IMG/VR virus record: IMGVR_UViG_3300044961_000317
Coordinates: 1-36,515 of that record
DNA length: 36,515 nt
Direction: 5' to 3' (one strand)
From: a virus
Shown: positions 1 to 8,554 of the stretch, piece after piece
Numbering within the stretch: the stretch's first letter is position 1
Layout: each line of letters opens with the position of its first letter
Notes under the pieces: model-generated
What the model was told of the DNA's origin: nothing
The model's database searches: none
Seen by the model: the letters and a program-made list of their open reading frames with translations, nothing else
Program-made: the position numbers and the translations under genes

Positions 1-22
1 CCTCTTTTCGGACGGAAACCCC
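1..22. other. Left end of the sequence, probable packaging end
   Basis: This short leader precedes the small terminase gene. The last gene at the other end encodes an HNH endonuclease, and HNH-terS-terL is the usual order across the cohesive end of cos phages. That suggests the window begins at or near the physical genome end. The left end CCTCTTTTCGG and the right end CACACGAAGAG form an imperfect inverted repeat when joined. The overhang cannot be read from the sequence. Confidence 0.4.
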
Positions 23-397
23 GTGAGCGAACTTGACCGCGAGAGGGACCTCCGGCGGCGGGAGGCGGCGATCCGGAAGCGCCTCCGGGACCGCGGCGGC
101 GTCGTCGAGGGCAAGGAGGCGGCGATCACCCGGTACGCCCGAGCGCTGCAGCTCGCGGAGCGAGCGTTCGACGAGATCGGAGATTCGGTGACGTCCGTCG
201 GTGCGAACGGCCAGGAGGTCGTGGACCCGGCGTTCCGGGCGTGGGTCGCGGCGGACAAGGCCGCCGCGGAGTTCGGTGCGGCCCTCGGGCTGGAACCCGT
301 GAAGGCCGCCGGACAGCCGGGGCGTCCCGCTGGCGCCGCGTCCGCGCCGGACCGGAAGGGCGTGATGGCCGCCCCAAAGCTGACGCGGGTCAAGTAG
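23..397 (+). CDS. terS: Terminase small subunit, P27-like
   Basis: A 124-residue basic helical protein placed directly before the large terminase, whose start lies 3 bases past this stop. The small subunit recognises the packaging site and hands DNA to the motor. The N-terminus is charged (RERDLRRREAAIRKRLRD) and the middle (DPAFRAWVAADKAAAEFGAALGL, about residues 72-94) resembles the C-terminal helices of P27-type small terminases. The tail is Pro/Ala/Gly rich and ends basic. The GTG start has only a weak purine-rich ribosome site. The call rests on position plus this helix pattern. Confidence 0.7.
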   Translation: MSELDRERDLRRREAAIRKRLRDRGGVVEGKEAAITRYARALQLAERAFDEIGDSVTSVGANGQEVVDPAFRAWVAADKAAAEFGAALGLEPVKAAGQPGRPAGAASAPDRKGVMAAPKLTRVK

Positions 398-400
398 CGG

Positions 401-1930
401 ATGGCGACGACGGCGAGGCGGCCCGCGGCGGCGGGGTGGGCGACGTACGCCTACGGGTCGACGATCGACCACTTCGCGGAGTGGTGCGAGGCGTTCTGCG
501 TGCAGTCGATCGACGTCTTCGCCGGCGAGCCGCTGGTCCTTGAGGACTGGCAGCGGGAGTTCTTCGGGGAGGTCCTCGCGGTCGACGACCAGCTCCGGCC
601 GGTGTGGCGGTCCGCGGCCCTCGTCGTCCCCCGCAAGAACGGGAAGACCACGATGCTCGCCGCGTTCGCCGTCTACCACCTCCTCACCCAGGACAGCCAT
701 CCGGAGGTCCTGCTCGCGGCCGCGTCCGACAAGCAGGCCGGCAGGTTGTTCGACAGCGTCGTCCGGTTCGTGCGGCGGTCCCCGGAGCTGGCCGACCTGC
801 TGGTGATCCGCGACTACGTCGGGCAGATCGCCCGGAAGGACGGCGGCGGCTCGATCTACCGGATGGCCTCCGACCCGAACACCCTGCACGGCTGGAACCC
901 CAGCCTCGTCATCGTCGACGAGCTGCACGCGTGGACGACGCCGTCGCTGACGCGCGCCTGGGCGGCGCTGACGACGGGTGGTGGCGCCCGGGTCGGCGCC
1001 CAGACCATCACGATCACGACCGCCGGGGAGGCCGCCACCCGGGAGACGGGGATCCTCGGCCGGCTCATCGACGGGAACGAGCGGGCCGGGGAGGTCGAGA
1101 CGCGCGGGAAGCTGACGGTCAGCCGGAACCCCGATGCTCAGACGCTGGTCTGGAACTACGACGCGCGGTGCAAGAGCCGGGAGGACCTCGACGCGGTCCT
1201 CGCCGCGAACCCCGCGTCGTGGATCACCCGGGAGTACCTCGCGCGGCAGGCCGCGAACCCGGAGCTGTCGGAGGCGGAGTTCCTGCAGCTGCACGGGTGC
1301 GTCTGGGCGGCCGGCCAGGACGCGTGGCTGCCCGCCGAGACGTGGCGTGCCCTCACTACGGGCGAGCGGATCCCAGCCGGTGCGGAGGTGTGGGTCGGTG
1401 TGGACGTGGGCCTCGTGCACGACTCGACCGCCGTCGTCGCCGCGTGGCCGAACCCGGAGTCGGGCCGGGTGGTGCTGGAGGCCCGGGTGTTCGCGAGCGA
1501 CCCACGGGCTGTGGCGCACGAGCGTGTCGACCGGGCCCGGATGCTGTCCCGCGTCGAGGAGTGGACCCAGGCGCTCGCCGGCCGGTTCGACGTCGTGGAG
1601 GTCGTCTACGACCCGCGGTTCTTCGAGCGGTCCGCGGAGATCCTGTCGGACGCGGGGTTGACGCTGGTGGAGGTCCCGCAGGGTGGCGCGGCGATGGCGG
1701 ACGCGTACCAGGCGTTCTACGCGGCGTGCGTGGAGGGCCGCGTCGCCCATGACGGTGACCCGGTGTTCGCGGACCATGTGACGAGCACCGCGGCGGAGAA
1801 GACGGAACGCGGGTGGCGGGTCCGGAAGATCCGTCACAGCAAGCGGATCGACGCGACGGTGGCGGCGGTGATGGCGCACTACCGGGCCGCCCGGTTCCGT
1901 GAGTTCCAGTTCATCTCGGAGGTGTGGTGA
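401..1930 (+). CDS. terL: Terminase large subunit (ATPase and nuclease)
   Basis: A 509-residue packaging motor that translocates DNA into the prohead and cuts it. The N-terminal ATPase domain shows Walker A PRKNGKTT (77-84), Walker B LVIVDE (169-174) with its catalytic Glu, and a coupling-type motif TITITTAGE (about 203-210). The C-terminal RNase-H-like nuclease domain shows acidic residues in GVDVG (Asp335), VVYDPRFF (Asp404) and KRIDATVAAV (Asp484). Length is normal for the family. Its stop shares a base with the ATG of the next gene (TGATG), so translation is probably coupled. Confidence 0.95.
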   Translation: MATTARRPAAAGWATYAYGSTIDHFAEWCEAFCVQSIDVFAGEPLVLEDWQREFFGEVLAVDDQLRPVWRSAALVVPRKNGKTTMLAAFAVYHLLTQDSHPEVLLAAASDKQAGRLFDSVVRFVRRSPELADLLVIRDYVGQIARKDGGGSIYRMASDPNTLHGWNPSLVIVDELHAWTTPSLTRAWAALTTGGGARVGAQTITITTAGEAATRETGILGRLIDGNERAGEVETRGKLTVSRNPDAQTLVWNYDARCKSREDLDAVLAANPASWITREYLARQAANPELSEAEFLQLHGCVWAAGQDAWLPAETWRALTTGERIPAGAEVWVGVDVGLVHDSTAVVAAWPNPESGRVVLEARVFASDPRAVAHERVDRARMLSRVEEWTQALAGRFDVVEVVYDPRFFERSAEILSDAGLTLVEVPQGGAAMADAYQAFYAACVEGRVAHDGDPVFADHVTSTAAEKTERGWRVRKIRHSKRIDATVAAVMAHYRAARFREFQFISEVW

Positions 1931-2169
1931 TGCCGTGGTGGATGAGCCGGCTGGCGTGGCGGTGCCGGCGGAAGCGGCTCGTGCGGCTGCACCTGGAGGT
2001 GCAGCCAGGGACACCGTCGACCGTGGAGGGCGTCCGCCTCGGGGTGTGGGGCGGGCACTACGTCCTGATGCTCCCCAAGGTCCTGGAGGCGGCGGACCGG
2101 ACCCACGCCCTGGAGGGCGTGCTCGAGGTGCCGCGCGGCCGCGTCGTGTTCGTCCAAGTCCTGTCGTGA
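1930..2169 (+). CDS. Small basic protein between terminase and portal
   Basis: A 79-residue protein starting at the ATG that overlaps the terminase stop. The first 25 residues are very basic (SRLAWRCRRKRLVRLHLEV). The rest alternates hydrophobic and polar residues like a small beta barrel (GVWGGHYVLMLPKVLE, PRGRVVFVQVLS). Short proteins of unknown role often occupy this slot in HK97-like actinophages. No function is recognised; a minor role in head assembly is an inference from position only. Confidence 0.7.
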   Translation: MPWWMSRLAWRCRRKRLVRLHLEVQPGTPSTVEGVRLGVWGGHYVLMLPKVLEAADRTHALEGVLEVPRGRVVFVQVLS

Positions 2170-2173
2170 CCTG

Positions 2174-3499
2174 ATGATCCTCGCCACCCGCCACGGCGCC
2201 CGGGAGATCCGGGCGTTCCCGCAGACGATGAGCAACCCTCCGTCACGGTCGGCCGCCGGGTACGCGTCCGGGCAGGTGCGCGTCGATGCGGCGGCGGCGG
2301 CGGGGTTGCCGGCGGTGGACGCCGCGATCCGCGGTGCGAGCGAGGCGGTCGCGTGCCTGACCCTGCGGGTGTGGCGCGGGGAGGGCACGGAACGCAGGCG
2401 GGTCACGACGACGTGGCAGGCGCGGCTCCTGGCGCAATCCCGCCCGAACCCGGCGCAGACGTGGTTCGAGCTGTGGGAGACGCTTGAGGCGTCGATGACC
2501 GCCCGCAGGAACGCTTTCCTGTGGCGTGACGTCGCGGACGGCCGGGCCGTCGGGTTGTGGGCGTTGCACCCCGACCAGGTCGCTGTCGGGGTGGACGACC
2601 GGGACGGGTCACCCCGGTACCGGGTGATGGTCGGTGGCGGGTGGATCGACCCGACGCGGTCAGCGGGACGTAACCCGCTGCTGGTTGAGGCCGGGCCGGA
2701 CGTGGTGCTGCACGCGAAGGGGCCTGGTGGTGGCGGGACGCTGGTGGCGCCGTCACCGGTCGAGGTGTTCCGCGCGAGCCTGGGGGCGGCGATCGCCCAG
2801 CAGGCGTCGCAGGAGGCGTTCTACTCGCGTGGCACCGCCGGCGGGCACGTGATCGTGTTCCCGCAGGACCTCCCCGCACGGGCGGTGAGGGAGGCGAAGG
2901 CCCTGTGGGACGAGTCGAACGCCGGGGTGGGGAACGCGCACGGCACCCGCGTGCTGTCCGGAGGCGCGACCATCACCCCCGTCACCGTGTCCCAGTCGGA
3001 CGCCCAGTTCGTCGAGACCGCCCAGCTGTCGATCGATGACGCCGCACGGATCTTCCAGTGGCCCGCGAGCCTCATCGGCGGCGGCGCCGGGGTCGGGCAG
3101 CGGGGCGCGCCGTTGAGCCCCGAGCATGAGATGACGCGGATGGTCCGGTACTGCCTGACCCCCAGGTTGCGCAGGTGGGAGGCGATCCTCGCCGCTGACC
3201 CGGTGCTGTTCGGGCCGGGCTCCCGCGACTACCCGGCGTTCGACCGTGAAGGGTTGATCCGGGCGGACGTCCAGTCTCAGTCCGCCGCTGACGCGCAACT
3301 CGTCCAGGCGGGGATCCTGCTCGTCGACGAGGCCCGCGCCCTGCGCGGGCAGCCGCCTCTGCCGAACGGGTGGGGGCAGATCCCGCAGATCATCCCGGTC
3401 GGTGGCACCGCGTTCGGTGTCCCCGACCCGAATGTGGCTCCACCCGTGACATCGGATCCGGGTGGACAGTCAACCAACCAGGCCGCCCAGGAGGGATGA
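2174..3499 (+). CDS. Portal protein, HK97 family
   Basis: A 441-residue protein that would form the dodecameric ring at the capsid vertex through which DNA enters. Typical family features are the early segment GLPAVDAAIRGASEAVACLTLRV, the WFELWETLEASMTARRNAFLW helix region, the stretch ending in LIGGG (IDDAARIFQWPASLIGGG), and a Pro/Gly-rich C-terminus. A second in-frame ATG lies at 2228, but the upstream residues include FPQ, which sits within the N-terminus of related portals, so the longer start is preferred. Neighbours (terminase, protease, capsid) agree. Confidence 0.92.
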   Translation: MILATRHGAREIRAFPQTMSNPPSRSAAGYASGQVRVDAAAAAGLPAVDAAIRGASEAVACLTLRVWRGEGTERRRVTTTWQARLLAQSRPNPAQTWFELWETLEASMTARRNAFLWRDVADGRAVGLWALHPDQVAVGVDDRDGSPRYRVMVGGGWIDPTRSAGRNPLLVEAGPDVVLHAKGPGGGGTLVAPSPVEVFRASLGAAIAQQASQEAFYSRGTAGGHVIVFPQDLPARAVREAKALWDESNAGVGNAHGTRVLSGGATITPVTVSQSDAQFVETAQLSIDDAARIFQWPASLIGGGAGVGQRGAPLSPEHEMTRMVRYCLTPRLRRWEAILAADPVLFGPGSRDYPAFDREGLIRADVQSQSAADAQLVQAGILLVDEARALRGQPPLPNGWGQIPQIIPVGGTAFGVPDPNVAPPVTSDPGGQSTNQAAQEG

Positions 3500-3500
3500 G

Positions 3501-4301
3501 GTGCCTGCACCCATGAGGCCGGCCGCAGCGCCGGTGATCCACCGTGCCCTCGCACCGCTCTCCTCGGTCGAGCTGCGCGACGCCGAAGGCGCTGGAGGCT
3601 CGTACACGTTCGAGGGGTACGCCGCGGTCACCGACGTGGAGACCACCCTCTATGAGGGTCGGTCGTGGGTGTGGCGCGAGCGCCTCGCCCCCGGCTGCTT
3701 CCGGGACGTCCTCGACCAGGTCCGGGCACGGACCGCGACCTACGACGTCGTCCTCAACCACGAGCACGACAACCGCGCGTGCATGGCGTCCACCGCCCGG
3801 CCGGCGTCACAGCTCGGTGGGCTCGAGCTTTCGGAGGACGCGCACGGCCTGCGGACGTTCGCGCGCCTCGACCCGCATGACCCCGACGTGGCGCGCGTCG
3901 TCCCGAAGCTCCGCAACGGGATCGTGTCGCAGATGAGCTTCGCGTTCATCCCCGGCGAATGGGAGACCCTGACCACCGAGGACGAGCAAGGCAGAGTCGT
4001 GGAGACCGACACAATCCTGTCGGTCCGCGCCCTCTACGACGTCACGGTGTGCGCGCACGGCGCGTACCCACAGACGTCCGCAGACATCCGCGGCCTGCTC
4101 GCCGCATCCGGCCGCTCCGGTTTCGACCCGGAGGGCACACCCGCGGACCGCGCGCCGGCCGACCCGGCGGCCCCGCACCGATCGACCAGCACCGCGCCGG
4201 CCGACCCGGCGGGTGGTGGCGACCCCGACCGCACCCGACGCCTCGCCGCCCTGAAAGCGCGAGCCCGGGTAGTGATCGCCACTCACCACCCAAGAAGGTG
4301 A
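3501..4301 (+). CDS. Prohead protease, HK97 (S78) family
   Basis: A 266-residue serine protease that would mature the capsid by cleaving scaffold or delta domains. The GTG start at 3501 is chosen because AGGAGGG (3489-3495) sits 5 bases upstream, although the frame is open further back. Catalytic candidates are His87 in NHEHD and Ser146 in QMSFAF, the classic His/Ser pair of this family. The fold continues from GYAAVTDVETTLYEGR to FIPGEWE. The last 85 residues are Pro/Ala/Asp-rich linker with a basic end, likely disordered. It sits directly before the major capsid gene. Confidence 0.93.
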   Translation: MPAPMRPAAAPVIHRALAPLSSVELRDAEGAGGSYTFEGYAAVTDVETTLYEGRSWVWRERLAPGCFRDVLDQVRARTATYDVVLNHEHDNRACMASTARPASQLGGLELSEDAHGLRTFARLDPHDPDVARVVPKLRNGIVSQMSFAFIPGEWETLTTEDEQGRVVETDTILSVRALYDVTVCAHGAYPQTSADIRGLLAASGRSGFDPEGTPADRAPADPAAPHRSTSTAPADPAGGGDPDRTRRLAALKARARVVIATHHPRR

Positions 4302-4309
4302 CACGCACC

Positions 4310-5650
4310 ATGACCACCACCCTCACCAGCAAGCGTCAGGACGCGTTCGACGCCGCCGTCAAGCGGATGCACGACGCCGCGGACGCCATCGAGGCCGCCG
4401 GCGACGACGCCGACCTCGACGCCCTCCAGGCCAGCCTCGACGACGCCGCAGCGGACGTGGAGCGCACCCGCGCCGCCCTCGACCAGGCGGTCGCCCTCGA
4501 CCGGGCCCGCCAGCAGCACCCCCTCCCGACCGTGGACGCCGCCAAGCCGGCAGTGGACCGGTCCTCCGGCAGCGTCCAGGTGACGAGCGAGCCCGGACCG
4601 TACAGCCCGGTGTCGGAGCACTCGTTCTTCCGGGACATGCTCACCGCCCGGGAGGGCGACGCGGCCGCCCGTGACCGCCTCATCCGGTCGCAGCGGGAGC
4701 GGCTCGACAAGGACACGCAGCTGCGCGACATGACCAGCGGCAGCACGTCCGGCGCGGAGTTCTACCCGCCCTTGTACCTCGCGCAGCTGGTGGTCGAGCC
4801 GAACATCGCGGGCCGGCCGTTCGCTGACGCGGTGCCGAAGCTTCCCCTCCCGGACGCCGGGGTGGACATCACCGTCCCGCAGCTCGCCTCCGGCGTCGCC
4901 GTCGCGAACCGGTCGGACGGCGGGTCGGTGCAGGAGACCGACGGTGTCACCGCGAGCATCACCAGCAAGGTGAACGAGATCGCCGGTCAGGTGGACCTCG
5001 GCCGGATCAACGTGATGCGGTCGTTCCCCGGCCTGGACACGATCATCATGCGGACCCTGGTGCGCCGGTACAACGTGCAGCTCGACACGCAGCTGCTCGC
5101 CGGCACCGGCACCGCCCCGCAGCACCGCGGCATCCGCGCGGTGTCCGGGATCAACACCGTCACGTACACGGACGCGACCCCGACGGCGGCGGAGCTGCTT
5201 CCGAAGGTGTACGACGCGATCCAGAAGATCGCGGCGAACCGCCTGGAGACGATGGCGGACGCGATCGTCATGCACCCCCGCCGGGCGGCGTGGCTCGCGT
5301 CGAACCTGTCGAGCACGTTCCCGCTGTTCCAGCAGGGGTCGTTCTCGCAGGGCGTCGGCGGTCAGGACGGCGGGTTCATCCAGACCGTCGCGGGCCTGCG
5401 GGTGATCGTCGACCCGAACATCGCGACGAACTACGGGGCGGGCACCAACGAGGACGAGATCTACGTTGTGAGCCTCCAGGACCTCATCCTGATGGAGGGG
5501 CCCCTGTACACGCGGGTGTTCGAGGAGGTCGGGTCCGGCACCGGCGTGATCCGGTACCAGGTGTTCGGGCACAGCGCGTTCCTCGGGAACCGTTACCCCA
5601 CCGCGATCACCGCGATCAGCGGCACGGGCCTGGTCACCCCGACCTTCTGA
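4310..5650 (+). CDS. Major capsid protein, HK97 fold
   Basis: A 446-residue protein forming the icosahedral shell. Residues 1 to about 110 are charged and helical (VKRMHDAADAIEAAGDDADLDALQ) and fit a delta/scaffold domain removed by the protease encoded just upstream. The HK97-like core follows: TSGAEFYPPLYLAQL, an E-loop region rich in Val/Ala/Gly/Thr, the long spine helix near NRLETMADAIVMHPRRAAWL, and a C-terminal strand region with VFGHSAFLGNRYPTAITAI. The ATG at 4310 follows the protease stop by 8 bases; the open frame upstream overlaps the protease gene and is not expected to be used. Confidence 0.95.
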   Translation: MTTTLTSKRQDAFDAAVKRMHDAADAIEAAGDDADLDALQASLDDAAADVERTRAALDQAVALDRARQQHPLPTVDAAKPAVDRSSGSVQVTSEPGPYSPVSEHSFFRDMLTAREGDAAARDRLIRSQRERLDKDTQLRDMTSGSTSGAEFYPPLYLAQLVVEPNIAGRPFADAVPKLPLPDAGVDITVPQLASGVAVANRSDGGSVQETDGVTASITSKVNEIAGQVDLGRINVMRSFPGLDTIIMRTLVRRYNVQLDTQLLAGTGTAPQHRGIRAVSGINTVTYTDATPTAAELLPKVYDAIQKIAANRLETMADAIVMHPRRAAWLASNLSSTFPLFQQGSFSQGVGGQDGGFIQTVAGLRVIVDPNIATNYGAGTNEDEIYVVSLQDLILMEGPLYTRVFEEVGSGTGVIRYQVFGHSAFLGNRYPTAITAISGTGLVTPTF

Positions 5651-5661
5651 GTCACGCAGTC

Positions 5662-5701
5662 CTGAGCGGGGCACCCACACGCGTGTGGGTGCCCCGCTCA
5701 G
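5662..5701 (+). terminator. Strong 40-nt palindrome after the capsid gene
   Basis: Perfect inverted repeat with 20-base arms (5662-5681 and 5682-5701), beginning 12 bases after the capsid stop. The GC-rich arms CTGAGCGGGG and CCCCGCTCAG would make a very stable stem with the central bases as loop. There is no U-run, so it may act as an attenuator or an mRNA 3'-end stabiliser rather than a full intrinsic terminator. The likely effect is high capsid expression relative to the genes downstream. Confidence 0.75.
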
Positions 5702-5729
5702 CGGCGCACGACCTGACGGGAGAGCACAA

Positions 5730-5918
5730 GTGGCAGCAGACGACATCACCGAGGAGCGCCGGGAGGCGCTCCTCGCCGCCCTCGAGCAGGAGCGGCGCGG
5801 CTACCTGATGCGGGACCGTGGCGACCGTGTGCACCTCGTCGACGCGGAGATCACCCGCCTCGGCGGCGGAGCATCACCGGACGCCGTGAAGCGCCCGCGC
5901 AGGCGCGAGAAGGACTGA
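5730..5918 (+). CDS. Small charged protein after the capsid gene
   Basis: A 62-residue helical protein (DDITEERREALLAALEQERRGYLMRDR) ending in a basic tail. The GTG at 5730 is chosen because GGGAGAG lies just upstream and because earlier starts would put the palindrome inside the gene. Short proteins of similar shape are common between capsid and connector genes in actinophages. The function is unknown. Confidence 0.65.
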   Translation: MAADDITEERREALLAALEQERRGYLMRDRGDRVHLVDAEITRLGGGASPDAVKRPRRREKD

Positions 5919-5933
5919 CCGGGAACCCGGGCC

Positions 5934-7370
5934 GTGGCCAACTACCCGCGCACCCCGACCGCCGCGGAGGTCGGCGCGGACCCCGCCGGGACCGCCGCTA
6001 GCGCCGTCTCCGCCCACGAGTCGGACACGACGAACGTCCACGGCATCGCCGACACGTCGGCGCTCGTCCTCACCAGCGACGCCCGCCTCTCGGATGCCCG
6101 GACGCCGACGGCGCACGCCGCGTCACACGCGGCCGGCGGGTCGGATGCCGTGAGCGCCATCGGGATCGCCGCCCAACCCCTGAGCGACGCCCGGTTCTCG
6201 GAGCAGCCGCTCTACTTCGACTTCTCGGACGCGTCGATGTTCTCGACGGCGCGCGGGGAGTGGACGGGCTCCGGAACCGCGCCGACCGTCACGGGCGGGT
6301 ACATGACCCCCGGCGCGACCGGCGAAGGGTTCTGGTGGCGCGCAGCGGAGACGTTCTCCGACGGCGAAGTCGTCGTGAAGTACCGCACCGCGACGGCCCC
6401 GGCTGACGGGGGCGTGCTTCTGCGCGTCCGGAACGTCAGCAACCTCATACTTATCGACGCCATTCCGACGAGGGTTTCCGTGTGGGTCCGGACCGCCGGG
6501 ACGTGGAACGAGCTGGCCTACACGTCGCACACGCTCACCGCGAACACGGACTACTGGATTCGGGCGCGATGCGAGGGGAACACGATCACCGCGGAGGTTT
6601 TCACCGCGGACCCCGCTACCGGGGTCGTCCCGCTCTCCACGGTCCGGCACACGCTCACCGGATCGCACGCGACGAACCACGGCGTAGGGGTGAAGGGCGC
6701 CGCGGGGATCTATTGGGCTGGCACGACCCCGGCCGAATACGACTCGCGCTTCGACGACCTCTACATCCGCCCGATTCCCCGGCCGCTCACCTCATATGCT
6801 CGGTTGCAGCACGGCCAGATCGGCGTCCCGTTCTACACCCCACAGATCGTCCACGCGATGCCCGCGGACGCGGTAGACGGTGACGGGGCGCAGCTCATCA
6901 CCGGCGTGGCATACATGCGGTTCTTTCAGGCCCCCGCGACGGTCACGGTCACGAAAGCCCGGTACCTCATCGGCAGTCAGAACGGGGCGACACCGACGGC
7001 GTTCCGCATGGGGCTCTACGAGGTGGACCCCGTGACGTTCACCGGGTCCCTCGTCGCGCGCACCGCCGACGACCCGACCGGGCTTACCGCCGGGACGTAT
7101 ACGGAGGTGCAGCGGGCGTTCTCGACGGCCGGCGGCTACCCGGCGAGCTACACGATCCGCGAGGGCAGATGGTACGCGTCCGGGCTTGTAGGGGCGGCGG
7201 CGACGATGCCACGCGCCTACGGGAAAACATACGTCGTCTACACAAGCCCGACGGCTATCGCATGGTCGAACTACACGAGCGACCTCCCGGTTACGTTCTC
7301 ATCCGACTACGACGCGCACGGATGGTTCCTCACGGGGTCACCGTCGCCCGCCGTCTACTTCGCGGAGTGA
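5934..7370 (+). CDS. Fibre-like structural protein, possible head fibre
   Basis: A 478-residue protein. The N-terminal part carries the fibre-type motif TSDARLSDARTPTAHAASHA followed by AGGSDA, common in phage tail-fibre and other surface proteins. Residues about 95-255 look like a jelly-roll or concanavalin-type domain (PLYFDFSDAS to NTITAEVFTADP), and the rest is another Tyr/Thr/Gly-rich beta domain. The gene lies between capsid and head-tail adaptor genes, not with the tail tip genes, so a capsid-attached fibre or decoration protein is a reasonable inference. Codons ending in A or T are somewhat commoner than in its neighbours, a hint of transfer. Confidence 0.6.
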   Translation: MANYPRTPTAAEVGADPAGTAASAVSAHESDTTNVHGIADTSALVLTSDARLSDARTPTAHAASHAAGGSDAVSAIGIAAQPLSDARFSEQPLYFDFSDASMFSTARGEWTGSGTAPTVTGGYMTPGATGEGFWWRAAETFSDGEVVVKYRTATAPADGGVLLRVRNVSNLILIDAIPTRVSVWVRTAGTWNELAYTSHTLTANTDYWIRARCEGNTITAEVFTADPATGVVPLSTVRHTLTGSHATNHGVGVKGAAGIYWAGTTPAEYDSRFDDLYIRPIPRPLTSYARLQHGQIGVPFYTPQIVHAMPADAVDGDGAQLITGVAYMRFFQAPATVTVTKARYLIGSQNGATPTAFRMGLYEVDPVTFTGSLVARTADDPTGLTAGTYTEVQRAFSTAGGYPASYTIREGRWYASGLVGAAATMPRAYGKTYVVYTSPTAIAWSNYTSDLPVTFSSDYDAHGWFLTGSPSPAVYFAE

Positions 7371-7376
7371 TTCCAG

Positions 7377-7652
7377 ATGCCGACGAGTAGCCCTGACGCT
7401 CCGCCGCCCGTTGTCACCGGAACGCCGGGACCACGGGCGGCGCCTGACGTGACGGTGGTCCGGGCGCAGCGCGTGAATGAGGCGACCACCAGGGACACCC
7501 TCCGCTCCGCATGGCAGAACCTCCGCGACGACCTCGCAGCGTTTGACACGATGACCGCCGCGCAGCGGCAGGCGTGCCAGAAACGGATGCTCCGCGCCAT
7601 CCTGCTACTGACGCGGACCGCGCTCGCCGACTACCAGGGGGCCGGGGAATGA
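7377..7652 (+). CDS. Hypothetical 91-residue protein
   Basis: The N-terminal third is Pro/Thr-rich and probably disordered; the remainder is helical (EATTRDTLRSAWQNLRDDLA, then MTAAQRQACQKRMLRAILLLTRTALADY). GGAG stands 10 bases before the ATG. The stop overlaps the start of the adaptor gene by 4 bases (ATGA), so it is co-translated with the connector genes. It might assist or chaperone the fibre-like protein before it, but nothing in the sequence proves that. Confidence 0.6.
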   Translation: MPTSSPDAPPPVVTGTPGPRAAPDVTVVRAQRVNEATTRDTLRSAWQNLRDDLAAFDTMTAAQRQACQKRMLRAILLLTRTALADYQGAGE

Positions 7653-8554
7653 TCGCCGCCGCACCGGGAGCCACGTTCGAGGCGAGCCTCCAGAACGCGC
7701 CGACGGGGCTCGTCGGCACCATCGGGGTCCGCATCATGGACGGGCAGGGCGCGACGACCACCGCCCGGACCACGACCGGGATCGTCGAGACCCCCGCCGG
7801 GTCCGGTATCTACGTCGCGACCCTCACCGCCCCGACCACCGCCGGGACGTATCAGGTCGTGTGGGACACCGGCAGTGTTACCCCGTCGACGACCGCCGTC
7901 GACGACCTCATCGTCACATCGACAGCATCGGCGGTGAGCGTCCCCAGCGGCGCGGACCTCACCACACTCGCAGCCGTCCGGTCGTTCATGCTGACCCCCG
8001 CGGCGGACACCGGTCAGGACGACCTTGTCCAGTCGTCGATCACCCGCGCGTCACTGGCGTGCATGAGGTACATGGACCGCCAGGTCAGGCCCCTTGACAC
8101 CGTCGACGCGGTCCGCATGTTCCGTATCGGTGGCGCCAGCCGGTCCCGGACCATCCCGGTGAAGGACCTGTCCGCGGCCCCCACCACGATCCGGGTGCTC
8201 GCCGATGACGCCGTCACCGCCGTCACCACAGTCCAGGTGAGCGACCGTCTGCTGCTCCCACTCGACCGGCAGTCAACCGACCCGATCGAGGCGATCCGCC
8301 TGCTGCCGGCCGCCGGGCCCCTCGCACCCGAATGGTACGTGGAGGTCACCGGCAAATGGGGGTGGCCCGTCGTGCCGGCGGACGTCGAGGAAGCGTGCAT
8401 CCTCACCGTCGTCGCCCGCATGCGCAGCAACGTTCAGGCGTTCGCGACCGCCGTGAACCTCGCCGACTCGGACGCCCTCGGCCGCCCGGAGGGGATCCCG
8501 CAGTCCGCCCGGCGCCTGCTCGACTACTACCGCGGCGCCCCGGGTGTCGGATGA
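7649..8554 (+). CDS. Head-tail connector (adaptor) with N-terminal beta domain
   Basis: A 301-residue protein starting at the ATG that overlaps the previous stop. Residues 1 to about 95 form an Ig-like beta domain rich in Thr/Val (GTIGVRIMDG, TAGTYQVVWDT). From about 100 on it matches a gp6-like adaptor: LTTLAAVRSFMLTPAADTGQ, then DDLVQSSITRASLACMRYMD, then a beta region and a helical C-terminus. Such proteins form the ring under the portal. The added beta domain makes it longer than the usual 100-200 residues. Its stop overlaps the next ATG. Confidence 0.75.
   Translation: MIAAAPGATFEASLQNAPTGLVGTIGVRIMDGQGATTTARTTTGIVETPAGSGIYVATLTAPTTAGTYQVVWDTGSVTPSTTAVDDLIVTSTASAVSVPSGADLTTLAAVRSFMLTPAADTGQDDLVQSSITRASLACMRYMDRQVRPLDTVDAVRMFRIGGASRSRTIPVKDLSAAPTTIRVLADDAVTAVTTVQVSDRLLLPLDRQSTDPIEAIRLLPAAGPLAPEWYVEVTGKWGWPVVPADVEEACILTVVARMRSNVQAFATAVNLADSDALGRPEGIPQSARRLLDYYRGAPGVG

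Noticed and set aside
604-1752. 382-residue plus-strand frame inside the large terminase
   Set aside because: Reads mostly Arg, Gly, Pro and Ala; the overlapping terminase has all its catalytic motifs.
4283-5749. 488-residue open frame on the minus strand opposite the capsid gene
   Set aside because: It is rich in Arg, Gly, Val and Asp and has no family motif. It mirrors the strong GC3 codon bias of the capsid gene, whose product is certain.
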